Part shown: in pieces, positions 1-7,381 of the stretch
Layout of the letters: each line of letters opens with the position of its first letter
How positions within the stretch are numbered: the stretch's first letter is position 1
Assembly: GCA_021811155.1 (NCBI GenBank)
Contig: JAJZPO010000009.1
Span: forward strand, 1 to 51,234
Direction of reading: 5' to 3'
Origin: Bacillota bacterium
GTDB taxonomy: Bacteria; Bacillota; Desulfitobacteriia; Desulfitobacteriales; JAJXUE01
Length of the DNA stretch: 51,234 nucleotides
Notes under the pieces: generated by a model
The model's database searches: none
Seen by the model: the letters and a program-made list of their open reading frames with translations, nothing else
Told to the model about the DNA's origin: nothing
Made by a program: the position numbers and the translations under genes

Positions 1-101
1 TTTAATTAAGGGTCCTTTCATCCGGACACCTCGTATTTTACCAGGAGGGGCTTACTTTTTTCAAAGACCATCTGTTTTCATTACAGGAATGCTGAGGTAT
101 G

Positions 102-125
102 AAAAAAGATCTCCCAGAGGAGATC
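102..125 (-). terminator. possible minus-strand intrinsic terminator
   Basis: GATCTCC and GGAGATC form a perfect 7-bp stem around a CAGA loop at 108-125. Read on the minus strand the stem is followed by six T residues (102-107), the layout of an intrinsic terminator. No convincing minus-strand gene was found to its right, so the transcript it would end is unknown. Confidence 0.4.
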
Positions 126-193
126 CAGTGGTTGTTGCTGCGATTTTGGAGTAATTTGACGACAGAAATCTGTGGCGCTTTTGCACGCATAAT

Positions 194-202
194 TGGTATA
201 AT
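194..202 (+). promoter_or_regulatory. extended -10 promoter candidate
   Basis: TGGTATAAT at 194-202 matches the extended -10 form TGnTATAAT exactly. There is no good -35 hexamer 17 bases upstream, as is tolerated for extended -10 promoters. Transcription would begin near 209 and run through the 50-codon ORF to the strong terminator at 550-590, giving an RNA of about 380 nt. Confidence 0.5.
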
Positions 203-243
203 TTGGCTGAGGCCAGTCCCTCCATCAAAAGGAGTGATTGGGA

Positions 244-396
244 TTGAATCTTATGGAGTTTCTAGAGACGACGTTCCAGGTGATTTTTCGCCTGGGCGTG
301 GTGGTTTCGCTGCTCAATAATGTTACCACCCTGTGCCGGAACCTGAAAAAGTGGCTGTGCCACAAAGATTCCAGTAACGGTCCCCAGAACCTGTAG
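244..396 (+). CDS. small hydrophobic/amphipathic protein, hypothetical
   Basis: This 50-codon ORF is not recognised. A TTG start at 244 lies 9 bases after AAAAGGAG (227-234), much better spaced than the in-frame ATG at 253. The product has an acidic N-terminus (MEFLETT), a hydrophobic stretch of about 20 residues (FQVIFRLGVVVSLLNNV) and a basic segment with two Cys (CRNLKKWLC). That shape resembles small membrane-active peptides, including type I toxins and holin-like peptides, but I see no specific family signature. It sits alone between an extended -10 promoter and a structured 3' region with a strong terminator. Coding status is uncertain; a longer frame at 99-320 overlaps it out of frame and would need a different promoter. 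Confidence 0.35.
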   Translation: MNLMEFLETTFQVIFRLGVVVSLLNNVTTLCRNLKKWLCHKDSSNGPQNL

Positions 397-414
397 GCAT
401 CCGGTTCCATAAAC

Positions 415-548
415 TCTTGGAGGGACTGGTCTCATTCCATAGTGTATGTCAGGGAAGGAAAATACATGTAAGCCCTGCAGCGGTTCGGGGACCCAGCTAA
501 TAGCTCTAAGCGGAGTAGGAAGCAGCGAGACAAGACAAATAAAACAGT
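415..548 (+). ncRNA. possible structured RNA segment, unidentified
   Basis: The 3' part of the transcript from the 194-202 promoter has no ORF but can fold. CTGGTCTC (428-435) pairs with GAGACAAG (527-534) in 7 of 8 positions as a closing stem. Inside are smaller complementary pairs such as AGGG/CCCT and AGCT/AGCT. I compared it by eye with 6S RNA, tmRNA, RNase P, SRP RNA and common riboswitches and could not make a secure match. It may be a long 3' UTR or a novel or unrecalled small RNA. Confidence 0.25.
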
Positions 549-549
549 G

Positions 550-590
550 ACAAGGAACGGCGCAAACTGCCGTTCCTTGTTCTTTTTATT
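550..590 (+). terminator. strong intrinsic terminator
   Basis: A perfect 12-bp stem, ACAAGGAACGGC paired with GCCGTTCCTTGT (550-561 and 569-580) around a 7-nt loop, is followed by TCTTTTTATT. It ends the transcript carrying the 50-codon ORF and the possible structured RNA. Confidence 0.85.
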
Positions 591-645
591 AATCTTTCAC
601 TCCGCTGGGTAAGCTATCTGAGAAAACAAACAAGAGGTGTTGCTG

Positions 646-906
646 ATGCTTGACCCGCTGAATTATTTTGACGAGTACGGTTTTGCCACTGAACCCATCT
701 CTTTTACCACCTTGGAGGACCTGGACAGCTCAGCGCGGGACTTCTACAACGAAATCTATGCTGACAAGATTGCCAACCCGGACATGCTGCGGCAGGTCTT
801 CCGTGACTTCGCCGATGAGCGGGGCTGGAGCGAGCTGGACCGCCGCCTGATGGCAGCTGCTTTGAGCGAGACCTACGGGGTAGAGGATATGCGCATGTTT
901 GGCTAG
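646..906 (+). CDS. small acidic hypothetical protein
   Basis: An 86-residue soluble protein that I do not recognise. The ATG at 646 is preferred over the in-frame GTG at 637 because AAGAGG (632-637) lies 8 bases ahead of it. The sequence is acidic and probably helical, beginning MLDPLNYFDEYGF and containing a FRDFADERGWSELDRR segment. There is no signal peptide, membrane segment or metal motif. It stands alone between the terminator at 550-590 and a hairpin terminator at 942-964, so it is probably monocistronic. Good codon structure and a clean ribosome site support a real gene; the function is unknown. Confidence 0.7.
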   Translation: MLDPLNYFDEYGFATEPISFTTLEDLDSSARDFYNEIYADKIANPDMLRQVFRDFADERGWSELDRRLMAAALSETYGVEDMRMFG

Positions 907-941
907 CGCGGTTCCGGGACTCAATAATCCTTTGCTCGTTT

Positions 942-973
942 GCAGGCCCCCCTGAGGGGTCTGCTTTGAATTT
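942..973 (+). terminator. intrinsic terminator candidate
   Basis: GCAGGCCCC and GGGGTCTGC form a 9-bp stem with one G-U pair around a 5-nt loop (942-964), followed by the short T-rich run TTTGAATTT. It lies 35 bases after the stop of the 86-residue gene. Confidence 0.6.
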
Positions 974-1129
974 GCCTCCCGCTCAACCGGCCTGGGTGCC
1001 TGATGTGTCTCTGGACCCCGGTTGAATAGGGTTAAGCCCGGCAGGAAATGACTGTGCTTGGCAGGATTTTCCCTGGCTGGCCTAGAATTCATAACCATTC
1101 CGCTGGCCGGATGGAAACGAGGTATAATT

Positions 1130-1972
1130 ATGGCTAATCCTGGCGAGAGCGCTGCTCCCAGGCGCAGAGAAAAAGGTTCAGCCTTCGGCTGTTTTATCAT
1201 GGGCATCATGCTGCTGGTGGTTTTGGGCAGCGTAATCCAGCTCTTGGCCGGTAGGCCCGATTTCAAGACCGCATTCCTAATTCTTGTTCTGGCAGCGGTG
1301 AGTTTGCTCCTCATCTACCAGGTTATCAAGGGAGGGGAAAAGTCCCAGCAGGTGCGGCATCTCAAGCTGGACTATGAAGACAGGGTGATGATGGAGTACC
1401 TGGGCATGGACGAAGCTTACCTGGACGACAACCTCGATCAGCGCCTGAAACGGAGTGGGGAACGGGGAGAGCAGCAGGTCATGCACGCTTTGAGCTGGCT
1501 GCCCCAGGAACAGTATGCTTCTTTCAACCAGATTTACATTGCCGCCAAAGGACGGGGCCAGCAGTTTGACCATCTTGTGGTGGGGCACAATGGGATATTT
1601 CACATCGAGACCAAAAATCATTCCGGCAGGATCACGGTCACCCCGGAAGGCAATTGGGAAATAACCCGCACCATCGCCGGCAAGGTGAGGACAGAAGGCA
1701 TGGAAAGCCCGCTGGAGCAGATTCGCCGCCATGAGATGGTATTGAAGGATTTTCTCGACGAACTTCTGGGCAAACACCGCATCCCGATCCAGGAGATAGT
1801 GGTAATCGCCAACCCTAAGTCCATGCTCAAAGGAGAGCAGCACAGCCCCTTTGTGATCTTGAAACGGGAAAAGCTCCTGGATTTCATTCTGAATTTCGGT
1901 AAGCCCGGGTCAATCACTCCGGACAACCGGCGCCGCATTGTCAACGAACTGGAAAAGCGCATTAAGCAGTAA
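1130..1972 (+). CDS. membrane-anchored NERD (nuclease-related) domain protein
   Basis: A 280-residue protein with two N-terminal membrane helices (about residues 22-40 and 47-65) and a cytoplasmic NERD domain (about 105-225). The domain shows the family pattern: GERGEQQV, then a core strand FNQIYI, then QFDHLVVGHNGIFHIETKNHSG. The D of FDH and the E and K of ETK correspond to the restriction-nuclease-like catalytic positions. NERD domains are assigned to the PD-(D/E)XK nuclease fold, but substrates are mostly unknown. The ATG at 1130 is chosen because ACGAGG (1117-1122) precedes it by 7 bases; the longer reading from 1058 has no ribosome site. It is flanked by hairpins and appears monocistronic. 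No toxin, phage or helicase partner is adjacent, so a defence role is not supported. Confidence 0.85.
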   Translation: MANPGESAAPRRREKGSAFGCFIMGIMLLVVLGSVIQLLAGRPDFKTAFLILVLAAVSLLLIYQVIKGGEKSQQVRHLKLDYEDRVMMEYLGMDEAYLDDNLDQRLKRSGERGEQQVMHALSWLPQEQYASFNQIYIAAKGRGQQFDHLVVGHNGIFHIETKNHSGRITVTPEGNWEITRTIAGKVRTEGMESPLEQIRRHEMVLKDFLDELLGKHRIPIQEIVVIANPKSMLKGEQHSPFVILKREKLLDFILNFGKPGSITPDNRRRIVNELEKRIKQ

Positions 1973-2000
1973 ACCGCATCCAGCATAGAGGAAGCGGTTT
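1971..2000 (+). terminator. weak terminator-like hairpin
   Basis: AAACCGC (1971-1977) and GCGGTTT (1994-2000) form a 7-bp stem around a 16-nt loop, beginning inside the stop codon of the NERD gene. The downstream T content is poor (ATTCGTTCC), so termination is uncertain. Confidence 0.4.
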
Positions 2001-2060
2001 ATTCGTTCCCGGGGATTTGTGCGAGTTTTTGACGGCTTTGAGAGGATTTTGTCCAAAACA

Positions 2061-2091
2061 TTGCGAATTAACAGAATAATATCAATATACT
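2061..2091 (+). promoter_or_regulatory. promoter candidate for the kinase-regulator-DctP operon
   Basis: TTGCGA (2061-2066) and TATACT (2086-2091) are separated by 19 bases in an AT-rich stretch about 85 bases upstream of the kinase start. The spacing is slightly long, so this is a plausible but unproven sigma-A promoter. Confidence 0.4.
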
Positions 2092-2174
2092 GAATTATGA
2101 CCTGAGGAAGTTTTGGTTTGACTGAACTAATGCCAAAGCTGGGCGCTTAAACAAGCGTAAGCGGGAGTGCAACG

Positions 2175-3758
2175 ATGACTAAAATTAAACTCCGCACAAA
2201 AATTGCCTTGCTCTCGTTCAGCTTGGTGCTTTTGTCCGTTCTGGTGGCCAGCCTGGCTATCCTGGAACGGACCATGGCAGAGGCACGGCAGGAAATTGGT
2301 ACGCGGGCCATGGCCATTGCCCGAACGGTAGCAGAATTGAAAGATATACAGGACAATTTGGGCCAGCCTGAGGGCTGGAAGGCAGTTCAACCTATTGCGG
2401 AACGCATCCGGATAGCGACGCACGTGGAATACATTATAATTTTCGATATGAACAGGGTTCGCTATTCTCACCCGCTGCAGGACAGGATTGGCACATTGTT
2501 TGACGACGGGGACGAAGGACCTGCTCTGAGGCACCAGGAATATCTTTCCCAAGCAGTTGGTGTGCTGGGCCCGGCTGTCAGGGCTTTTGTTCCCGTGATG
2601 GCTGACGAGGGCACGCGCCAGGTAGGAGTGGCGGTAGTTGGTATTCTGGTTCCGACCCTCAGCCAGACTCTCACATCACTGCGTTTGCAGCTGTATTCTT
2701 CTCTCCTGATTGGAGCAGCTTTCGGTCTGGCCGGCTCTTTCTACCTGGCCAGAAACATCAAGAAGAAGCTTTTCAGTTTGGAACCGCCGGAAATCGCACG
2801 GATTCTGGAAGAACGTGTGGCAATACTCCAGTCCTTGACAGAGGGAGTGATTGCAGTGGATAAGGAGGGAGTTGTAACCCTGATCAACGCTGAGGCCTGC
2901 CGGATCACTGGGGCTGCACCGGAAAGCTACGGCAAACCCATCGAAGAGGTCGCTGATGTGCCCGGACTGCGGGAAACAGTGCTGAGCGGGGAAACCCAAT
3001 TCAACCGCGATTTGCTGATCAACGAAAACCTGGTTATTGCCAACCTCCTGCCCATCAAGGTCAAAGCGCAAGTTGCAGGCGCAGCCATTACTTTTCAGGA
3101 CAAGACCGATGTGCGCAGAATGGCTGAAGAACTGACTGGGGTCAAAACATTTATTGAAGCCCTGCGGGCCCAGAATCACGAATCTCTCAACAAGCTGCAT
3201 ACGATTGCCGGACTGATTCAGTTGGAAAAGTATCAGGCAGTAATGGATTATATCTTTACCGTAACCGAAGAGCAGCAGGAAATAACCAGGTTTCTCAGTT
3301 CCCGCATTCGCAATCCGGCCCTGGCCGGCTTGCTGCTGGGGAAATACAACCGGGCCAAGGAATTGAAGGTTCAGCTGTATTTTGACCAGGAGTCAGGCAT
3401 CCGAGAATTGCCCCCCGGAATCGAAATCAGCAGTTTGGTCATTATCTTGGGCAACCTGCTGGAAAATGCGCTGGAGGCTGTCAACGGCCAAAGCCTGAGT
3501 GAGGTCCATTGTTTACTCCAGCAGAATGACTGGGAACTTCTCCTCTCCGTGGAGGACACAGGACCGGGAATTCCCGGTCCTGACATGGAAGCCGTGTTTG
3601 AGTGGGGATTTAGTACCAAAGGCAATAACCGGGGCATCGGCCTGTTTCTGGTCAAACAGGCTGTGGACAAAAACGGGGGAAAAATAGAGGTTGAGTCGGG
3701 AAGCTGGGGAACCAGATTTCTGGTTCGCATCCCTCTTCCCGGGCAGCCTGCAAGATAG
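2175..3758 (+). CDS. CitA/DcuS-family sensor histidine kinase
   Basis: A 527-residue membrane sensor kinase. It has a first membrane helix (about 10-30), an extracytoplasmic Cache/PAS-like domain (about 31-170), a second helix (about 174-192), a cytoplasmic PAS domain (about 213-310), a SpoB-type dimerisation segment with candidate phospho-acceptor His335 in RAQNHESLNKLH, and a C-terminal HATPase with NLLENALEA, EDTGPGIP and RGIGLFLVKQ boxes. This layout is typical of citrate and C4-dicarboxylate sensors (CitA, DcuS, DctS). The ATG at 2175 follows GGGAG with good spacing. The next gene is its regulator and the third encodes a TRAP dicarboxylate-type binding lipoprotein, which supports carboxylate sensing. 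The actual ligand is not shown by the sequence. Confidence 0.92.
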   Translation: MTKIKLRTKIALLSFSLVLLSVLVASLAILERTMAEARQEIGTRAMAIARTVAELKDIQDNLGQPEGWKAVQPIAERIRIATHVEYIIIFDMNRVRYSHPLQDRIGTLFDDGDEGPALRHQEYLSQAVGVLGPAVRAFVPVMADEGTRQVGVAVVGILVPTLSQTLTSLRLQLYSSLLIGAAFGLAGSFYLARNIKKKLFSLEPPEIARILEERVAILQSLTEGVIAVDKEGVVTLINAEACRITGAAPESYGKPIEEVADVPGLRETVLSGETQFNRDLLINENLVIANLLPIKVKAQVAGAAITFQDKTDVRRMAEELTGVKTFIEALRAQNHESLNKLHTIAGLIQLEKYQAVMDYIFTVTEEQQEITRFLSSRIRNPALAGLLLGKYNRAKELKVQLYFDQESGIRELPPGIEISSLVIILGNLLENALEAVNGQSLSEVHCLLQQNDWELLLSVEDTGPGIPGPDMEAVFEWGFSTKGNNRGIGLFLVKQAVDKNGGKIEVESGSWGTRFLVRIPLPGQPAR

Positions 3759-3773
3759 AAGGGAGCTTCGCAT

Positions 3774-3794
3774 ATCGAACGTCGAACGTCGATT
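3774..3794. repeat. 7-bp-period repeat, three units
   Basis: ATCGAAC, GTCGAAC and GTCGATT lie in tandem in the 56-base gap between kinase and regulator. It is one of six such heptamer arrays in the window. Confidence 0.75.
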
Positions 3795-3814
3795 TATGGA
3801 TGGGGGGAAAGCCG

Positions 3815-4516
3815 ATGGACGAAATCGCGTTGGTTTTGGTTGAGGATGACCCTATGGTCATGTCAATCAACGAAGAGTTCATCAACCGGGTCGGAGGATA
3901 TAAGGTAATCGGAACAGCCCACTCCGGCCGGAGGGCCTTGGAGATACTCAAAGAATCACGTCCGCGTCTGACAGTGCTTGACATCTACCTGCCTGATCTG
4001 GACGGTCTGCAGGTCCTCCGCACAATCCGCCAGGAACAGATCCCAACCGACGTGATTATGCTTACCGCAGTGCATGATGTACCTACGGTGCAGGAATTTC
4101 TCCGGCTCGGAGTGATCGATTATATCATTAAACCTTTCAAATTTGAGCGCATCAGGACCGCCCTGCTGAAATACCGGGAGTATGCGGACAAGCTGGCGGG
4201 GTGTGAGGCTCTTGACCAAAGGGAGTTGGACAGTCTGCTTGCCAGGGTTGGAGCTGACAGGCAGCGTGACAACACAGCAGCCGATCTGCCGAAAGGTTTA
4301 CGCGAGATAACCTTGCGGCAAGTCCTCACATTCCTGGAGGAGATGGCGCAGCAAGTTTCCGCCGAAGAGGTTGCCGAAGGAGTGGGCCTGGCCAGGGTCA
4401 CGGCACGGCGCTACCTGGAATACCTGGAGAAAACAGGGAAGGTGCGTCTGGAAACGCGTTACGGTTCCATAGGCAGACCGGTGAACATGTATAAGTTTGT
4501 CAGCTCAAGGCTGTGA
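3815..4516 (+). CDS. CitB/DcuR-family response regulator
   Basis: A 233-residue regulator. The receiver domain (about 1-125) has the acidic pair D11/D12, the phospho-acceptor D56 in TVLDIYLPDLDG, a conserved T in VIMLTAV and K in YIIKPF. The C-terminal part (about 165-230) is a helix-turn-helix with SAEEVAEGVGLARVTARRYL followed by a wing, as in CitB/DcuR/DctR regulators. The ATG at 3815 is preferred because a G-rich ribosome site (3802-3807) sits 7 bases upstream; the in-frame ATG at 3800 has none. It should accept phosphate from the upstream kinase and control carboxylate uptake or catabolic genes, possibly including the next gene. The stop lies 14 bases before the DctP start, so the three genes are likely one operon. 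Confidence 0.92.
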   Translation: MDEIALVLVEDDPMVMSINEEFINRVGGYKVIGTAHSGRRALEILKESRPRLTVLDIYLPDLDGLQVLRTIRQEQIPTDVIMLTAVHDVPTVQEFLRLGVIDYIIKPFKFERIRTALLKYREYADKLAGCEALDQRELDSLLARVGADRQRDNTAADLPKGLREITLRQVLTFLEEMAQQVSAEEVAEGVGLARVTARRYLEYLEKTGKVRLETRYGSIGRPVNMYKFVSSRL

Positions 4517-4530
4517 CAGGGGTAGGGACT

Positions 4531-5556
4531 ATGGCCAGGAAGATATTTTTTTGCTTAATGGGATTTGTTTTGCTTGTTTCCGGCTTAGCCGGATGCAGCA
4601 AACCGGTTACGGACCACCAGCAAGTCGCCAAGAATGAAAAAATAGTGATTAAATTCTCCCATGTCACGGCGGAGAATTCCCCCAAGGGGTTGGCGGCCAA
4701 GCGCTTTGCCGATTTGGTGCGGGAGAGAACGGGCGGTTATGTGGAAGTTCAGGTTTTCCCCAATTCTACGCTCTACAAAGACGGTGAGGAAATCGATGCC
4801 CTGGAGACAGGGGCTGTACAGATGATTGCCCCTGCCACATCCAAGTTGTCCGCTCTGTTTCCGGAGTGGCAGCTGCTGGACCTTCCCTTCGCTTTTCCAG
4901 ACCTGCAAGGTGTGCACACATTTATGGCCGGCCCGGTTGGCCGGCAGTTGCTTGCCCAGTTTCAAACCAAAGGCATGCTTGGTCTGGCCATGTGGGACAG
5001 CGGTTTTAAGGAAATGACCGACAACAAGCGGCCCTTGCTCAAGCCCTCTGATTTTCAGGCGCTGCGGTTCCGGATCATGCCCTCCCAGGTTCTGAGGGAT
5101 CAGTTTGAACTGTTGGGGGCCTCGACCTATGAGATGCCCTTTAACGATGTTGGACGGGCTCTGACCTCAGGCCAGGTAGACGGTGAAGAAAATACGATCT
5201 CCAATATCTATACCCAGGAATTTGATCAGTCGCAAAAATATCTTACTCTCAGCGACCACGGGTATTTGGGTTATGTCGTACTGACCAATGCGCAGTTTTG
5301 GCACAGCCTGCCGGCAAATATCCGCAAGACATTGGAGGATACCCTGGCGGAAGTGACGCAGTGGGAATGGTCCCAGGCAGAAGAGGTAAACAAACGGCAA
5401 CTGGCCGAGATCGAAAAGCAGGGACGCCTCCACATCGAGCGCCTGACTCCCGCTGAAAAACAAGCCTGGGAACAAGCCCTGCGCCCGGTCTACGACCGCC
5501 TGGCAGAGCGAATCGGCGCCGGCCCCGTAAACAGCGTCAAAGAACTTGCCAAGTAG
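4531..5556 (+). CDS. dctP: TRAP transporter solute-binding lipoprotein, DctP family
   Basis: A 341-residue lipoprotein. The signal peptide ends in the lipobox LAGC (Cys about 22) and a DctP domain fills the rest. Family features are KFSHVTAENSPKG at the first strand, the ligand-contact region FRIMPSQV with the conserved Arg, and MPFNDVGRALTSGQVDGEEN. Known members bind C4-dicarboxylates and other carboxylates and pass them to DctQ/DctM membrane subunits. The ATG at 4531 follows GGGGTAGGG. No dctQ or dctM lies downstream; the DNA after this gene is repeats and then convergent genes. The protein may deliver substrate to a transporter encoded elsewhere, or act with the upstream kinase as a co-sensor, as DctB does with DctS in Bacillus. 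The latter is inference. Confidence 0.9.
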   Translation: MARKIFFCLMGFVLLVSGLAGCSKPVTDHQQVAKNEKIVIKFSHVTAENSPKGLAAKRFADLVRERTGGYVEVQVFPNSTLYKDGEEIDALETGAVQMIAPATSKLSALFPEWQLLDLPFAFPDLQGVHTFMAGPVGRQLLAQFQTKGMLGLAMWDSGFKEMTDNKRPLLKPSDFQALRFRIMPSQVLRDQFELLGASTYEMPFNDVGRALTSGQVDGEENTISNIYTQEFDQSQKYLTLSDHGYLGYVVLTNAQFWHSLPANIRKTLEDTLAEVTQWEWSQAEEVNKRQLAEIEKQGRLHIERLTPAEKQAWEQALRPVYDRLAERIGAGPVNSVKELAK

Positions 5557-5597
5557 ATCCATACCGCTGACCAGAGGAGAAGGAAAAAGGCTGGTTA

Positions 5598-5696
5598 GCT
5601 GAAGGGTGAGTTTACTTTCTGCGCAGAGAAGCATTACGAAGGAGCCGTTAGCATACTCGGCGATCGCCCTTCCGATTACCCCCAGAAATTCCGGTG
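5598..5696 (-). mobile_element. half copy of a MITE-like element
   Basis: About 100 bases here match, in inverted orientation and at about 90 percent by eye, the right half of the 190-bp element at 27807-27996. The match runs from the terminal GGGTGAGTTT through TTCTGCGCAGAGAAGC and GGAGCCGTTAGCAT to GAAATTCCGGTG. The left half is missing; a repeat of the GGGGACGG family follows directly. Confidence 0.75.
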
Positions 5697-5835
5697 GGTG
5701 TCAGGGGGACGGGTGGGTGTCAGGGGGACGGGTACAGTGACAGCGACTTGATTGAAAGGGGAACACGTGTGCAGGAACGTTAGAGCAGTGTCAACGTACC
5801 TGGAGCAGTGTCAACGTACCTGTCCCCGTGACACT
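5693..5835. repeat. inverted-repeat element with both arms duplicated
   Basis: The left side has two tandem 19-bp copies of GGTGGGTGTCAGGGGGACG (5693-5711 and 5712-5730). The right side has two tandem 20-bp copies of GAGCAGTGTCAACGTACCTG (5783-5802 and 5803-5822). The inner left end GTGTCAGGGGGACGGGTAC is nearly the reverse complement of GTACCTGTCCCCGTGACAC on the right. This is a variant of the GGGGACGGTTC hairpin family found elsewhere in the window. With the neighbouring half-MITE and heptamers it fills the 364-base gap after dctP, which holds no gene. Confidence 0.8.
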
Positions 5836-5869
5836 CCCTCAGTGGTGCCGCGTAGCGGCATGCCAATCC

Positions 5870-5907
<38 letters not shown>

Positions 5908-5920
5908 CAGCGGCCGGCAG

Positions 5921-6622
5921 CTATAGGCCGAGATAGGCTACCCTCAATTTTTCGTCGCTGAGCAGACCGGCGGATGTGCCTGACATGACAATCCGGCCCC
6001 CTTCCAGGACATATCCCCTGTCCGCCCGGCGCAAGGCTTCTTCCACATCTTGTTCCACCAGTAATATCGTTGTGCCCTGACGGCGGATCTCAGACACCAG
6101 GTCTAACAGCATGTCCACAACGATGGGGGCTAGGCCAAGGCTCATTTCATCGAGGAGAAGGAGCGCCGGGCGGGACATCAATGAACGCCCCAGAGCGCAC
6201 ATCTGCTGCTCGCCCCCGCTCAGGGTGCCGGCAGTCTGATGCCTGCGCTCACCCAGACGCGGGAAAAACCCGTAAATGCGGGCCAGATCCTGCTTTATTT
6301 CCTTGTCCCGGCGCAGGTAAGCCCCAGTCAGGAGGTTGTCCTCCACACTCATGCCGGCAAACAGCCAGCGTCCCTGCGGGGTCATGTTCAGGCCCTGCTT
6401 AACTATGTAGTACGTGTCCTTGCCGCCAATCTCCTGACCGCGAAACCTGACGTTACCCGACCAGGGGGTGTTTAACCCCATCAGGGTTTTTAACAGGGTT
6501 GTTTTCCCCGCGCCGTTCACACCGATCAAGGCAACAATCTCGCCCTCATTGATTTCCAGACTGATGTCCCACAGGACTTGGGTGTCACCGTATCCGGTAC
6601 TGAGATTATTGATCGCCAGCAT
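5921..6622 (-). CDS. livF: branched-chain amino-acid-type ABC transporter ATPase LivF
   Basis: A 233-residue ATPase, the last gene of the minus-strand liv operon. It shows Walker A GVNGAGKTT, a Q-loop region ending NMTPQGR, ABC signature LSGGEQQM, Walker B LLLLDEMSLGLAP and the switch region LLVEQDVEEAL, all typical of LivF. Its length matches the family (about 235). The ATG at 6622 overlaps the livG stop as TGATG, with GGGGGTGA just upstream, so it is probably translationally coupled. LivF pairs with LivG to power LivHM. Substrates of this family include branched-chain amino acids, urea, amides and other amino acids, so leucine specificity is not proven. Confidence 0.95.
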   Translation of the reverse strand: MLAINNLSTGYGDTQVLWDISLEINEGEIVALIGVNGAGKTTLLKTLMGLNTPWSGNVRFRGQEIGGKDTYYIVKQGLNMTPQGRWLFAGMSVEDNLLTGAYLRRDKEIKQDLARIYGFFPRLGERRHQTAGTLSGGEQQMCALGRSLMSRPALLLLDEMSLGLAPIVVDMLLDLVSEIRRQGTTILLVEQDVEEALRRADRGYVLEGGRIVMSGTSAGLLSDEKLRVAYLGL

Positions 6623-7380
6623 CAAGCATCACCCCCGAGTCCGGTTCCCTCAGCTTTGTGTTTGACATAGCGGCTGCCCAGATATGCTTCCTGCACCTGG
6701 CTCATGTTAACCACTTCTGTTGGCTGGCCGTCCGCAATCAACTGGCCCTGATGCAGCACAATCACCCTATCCGAAATATTCATGATAACCTTCATCAAGT
6801 GTTCAATTACCAGCATGGTGATTCCCTGCAGGCGCAGCCGGTTTAAAAGTGCAATCGCCTTATCCAGTTCAACAGGATTTAGGCCGGCCATTACTTCATC
6901 CAGCAGGAGCAATTTCGGCTGCAAGGCGAGGGCCCGTGCCAACTGGAGGCGTTTTTGATCCGGCAGGGTCAGGTCGCTGCACAGGACACCGGCTTTATCA
7001 GATAATTCCGTTAAGTCGAGGAGCCGATCCACCTCTGCTTCGAGTCTGGATCCGCGCAGCCCGATGGTCCAGGCCGCCAGGCGGATGTTCTCCCGCAGGG
7101 TCAGATCCCTGAATATTCGGGTAATCTGAAAAGTGCGGGCCAAGCCCAGGCGGGCAATGCGCCAACTGGCAAGATTGTGTACCGGGCGGGAAAAGAAATA
7201 GATTTCACCCCGGGTCGGACGGTCACTGCCGGCGATCAGGTTGACCAGGGTGCTTTTGCCCGCGCCGTTTGGACCGATCAGACCGGTGACAGTGCCCTCG
7301 GCCAGGGAAAAGCTAATGTTCTCCAAGACCCGCAAACCGCCGAAATCCTTGCCTAAACCTTTGACTTCCAAAATCCCCAT
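6622..7380 (-). CDS. livG: branched-chain amino-acid-type ABC transporter ATPase LivG
   Basis: A 252-residue ATPase. It has Walker A GPNGAGKST, the LivG-typical segment LARTFQITRIFRDLTLRENI, Walker B LLLLDEVMAGLNP and a switch region VIEHLMKVIMNISDRV. The signature motif is degenerate: DLTLPDQKRLQLARAL occurs where LSGGQ or LSYGQ is usual, a variation known in some LivG proteins. The C-terminus carries the expected VVNMSQVQEAYLG. It starts with ATG, and only one base separates it from livM. With LivF it forms the asymmetric nucleotide-binding pair of the importer. Confidence 0.95.
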   Translation of the reverse strand: MGILEVKGLGKDFGGLRVLENISFSLAEGTVTGLIGPNGAGKSTLVNLIAGSDRPTRGEIYFFSRPVHNLASWRIARLGLARTFQITRIFRDLTLRENIRLAAWTIGLRGSRLEAEVDRLLDLTELSDKAGVLCSDLTLPDQKRLQLARALALQPKLLLLDEVMAGLNPVELDKAIALLNRLRLQGITMLVIEHLMKVIMNISDRVIVLHQGQLIADGQPTEVVNMSQVQEAYLGSRYVKHKAEGTGLGGDA

Positions 7381-7381
7381 G

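Noticed and set aside
99-320. 73-codon plus-strand frame near the left end
   Set aside because: It begins on a terminator-like hairpin, has no properly spaced ribosome site, and overlaps a better promoter and a better initiated ORF in another frame.
415-548. Identification as 6S RNA, tmRNA or RNase P RNA
   Set aside because: None of the hallmark conserved blocks of those RNAs could be placed, so only an unidentified structured segment is reported.
1130-1972. Part of a phage-defence system because of the nuclease-related domain
   Set aside because: It is a lone membrane-anchored NERD protein with no helicase, methylase, toxin or phage gene nearby.
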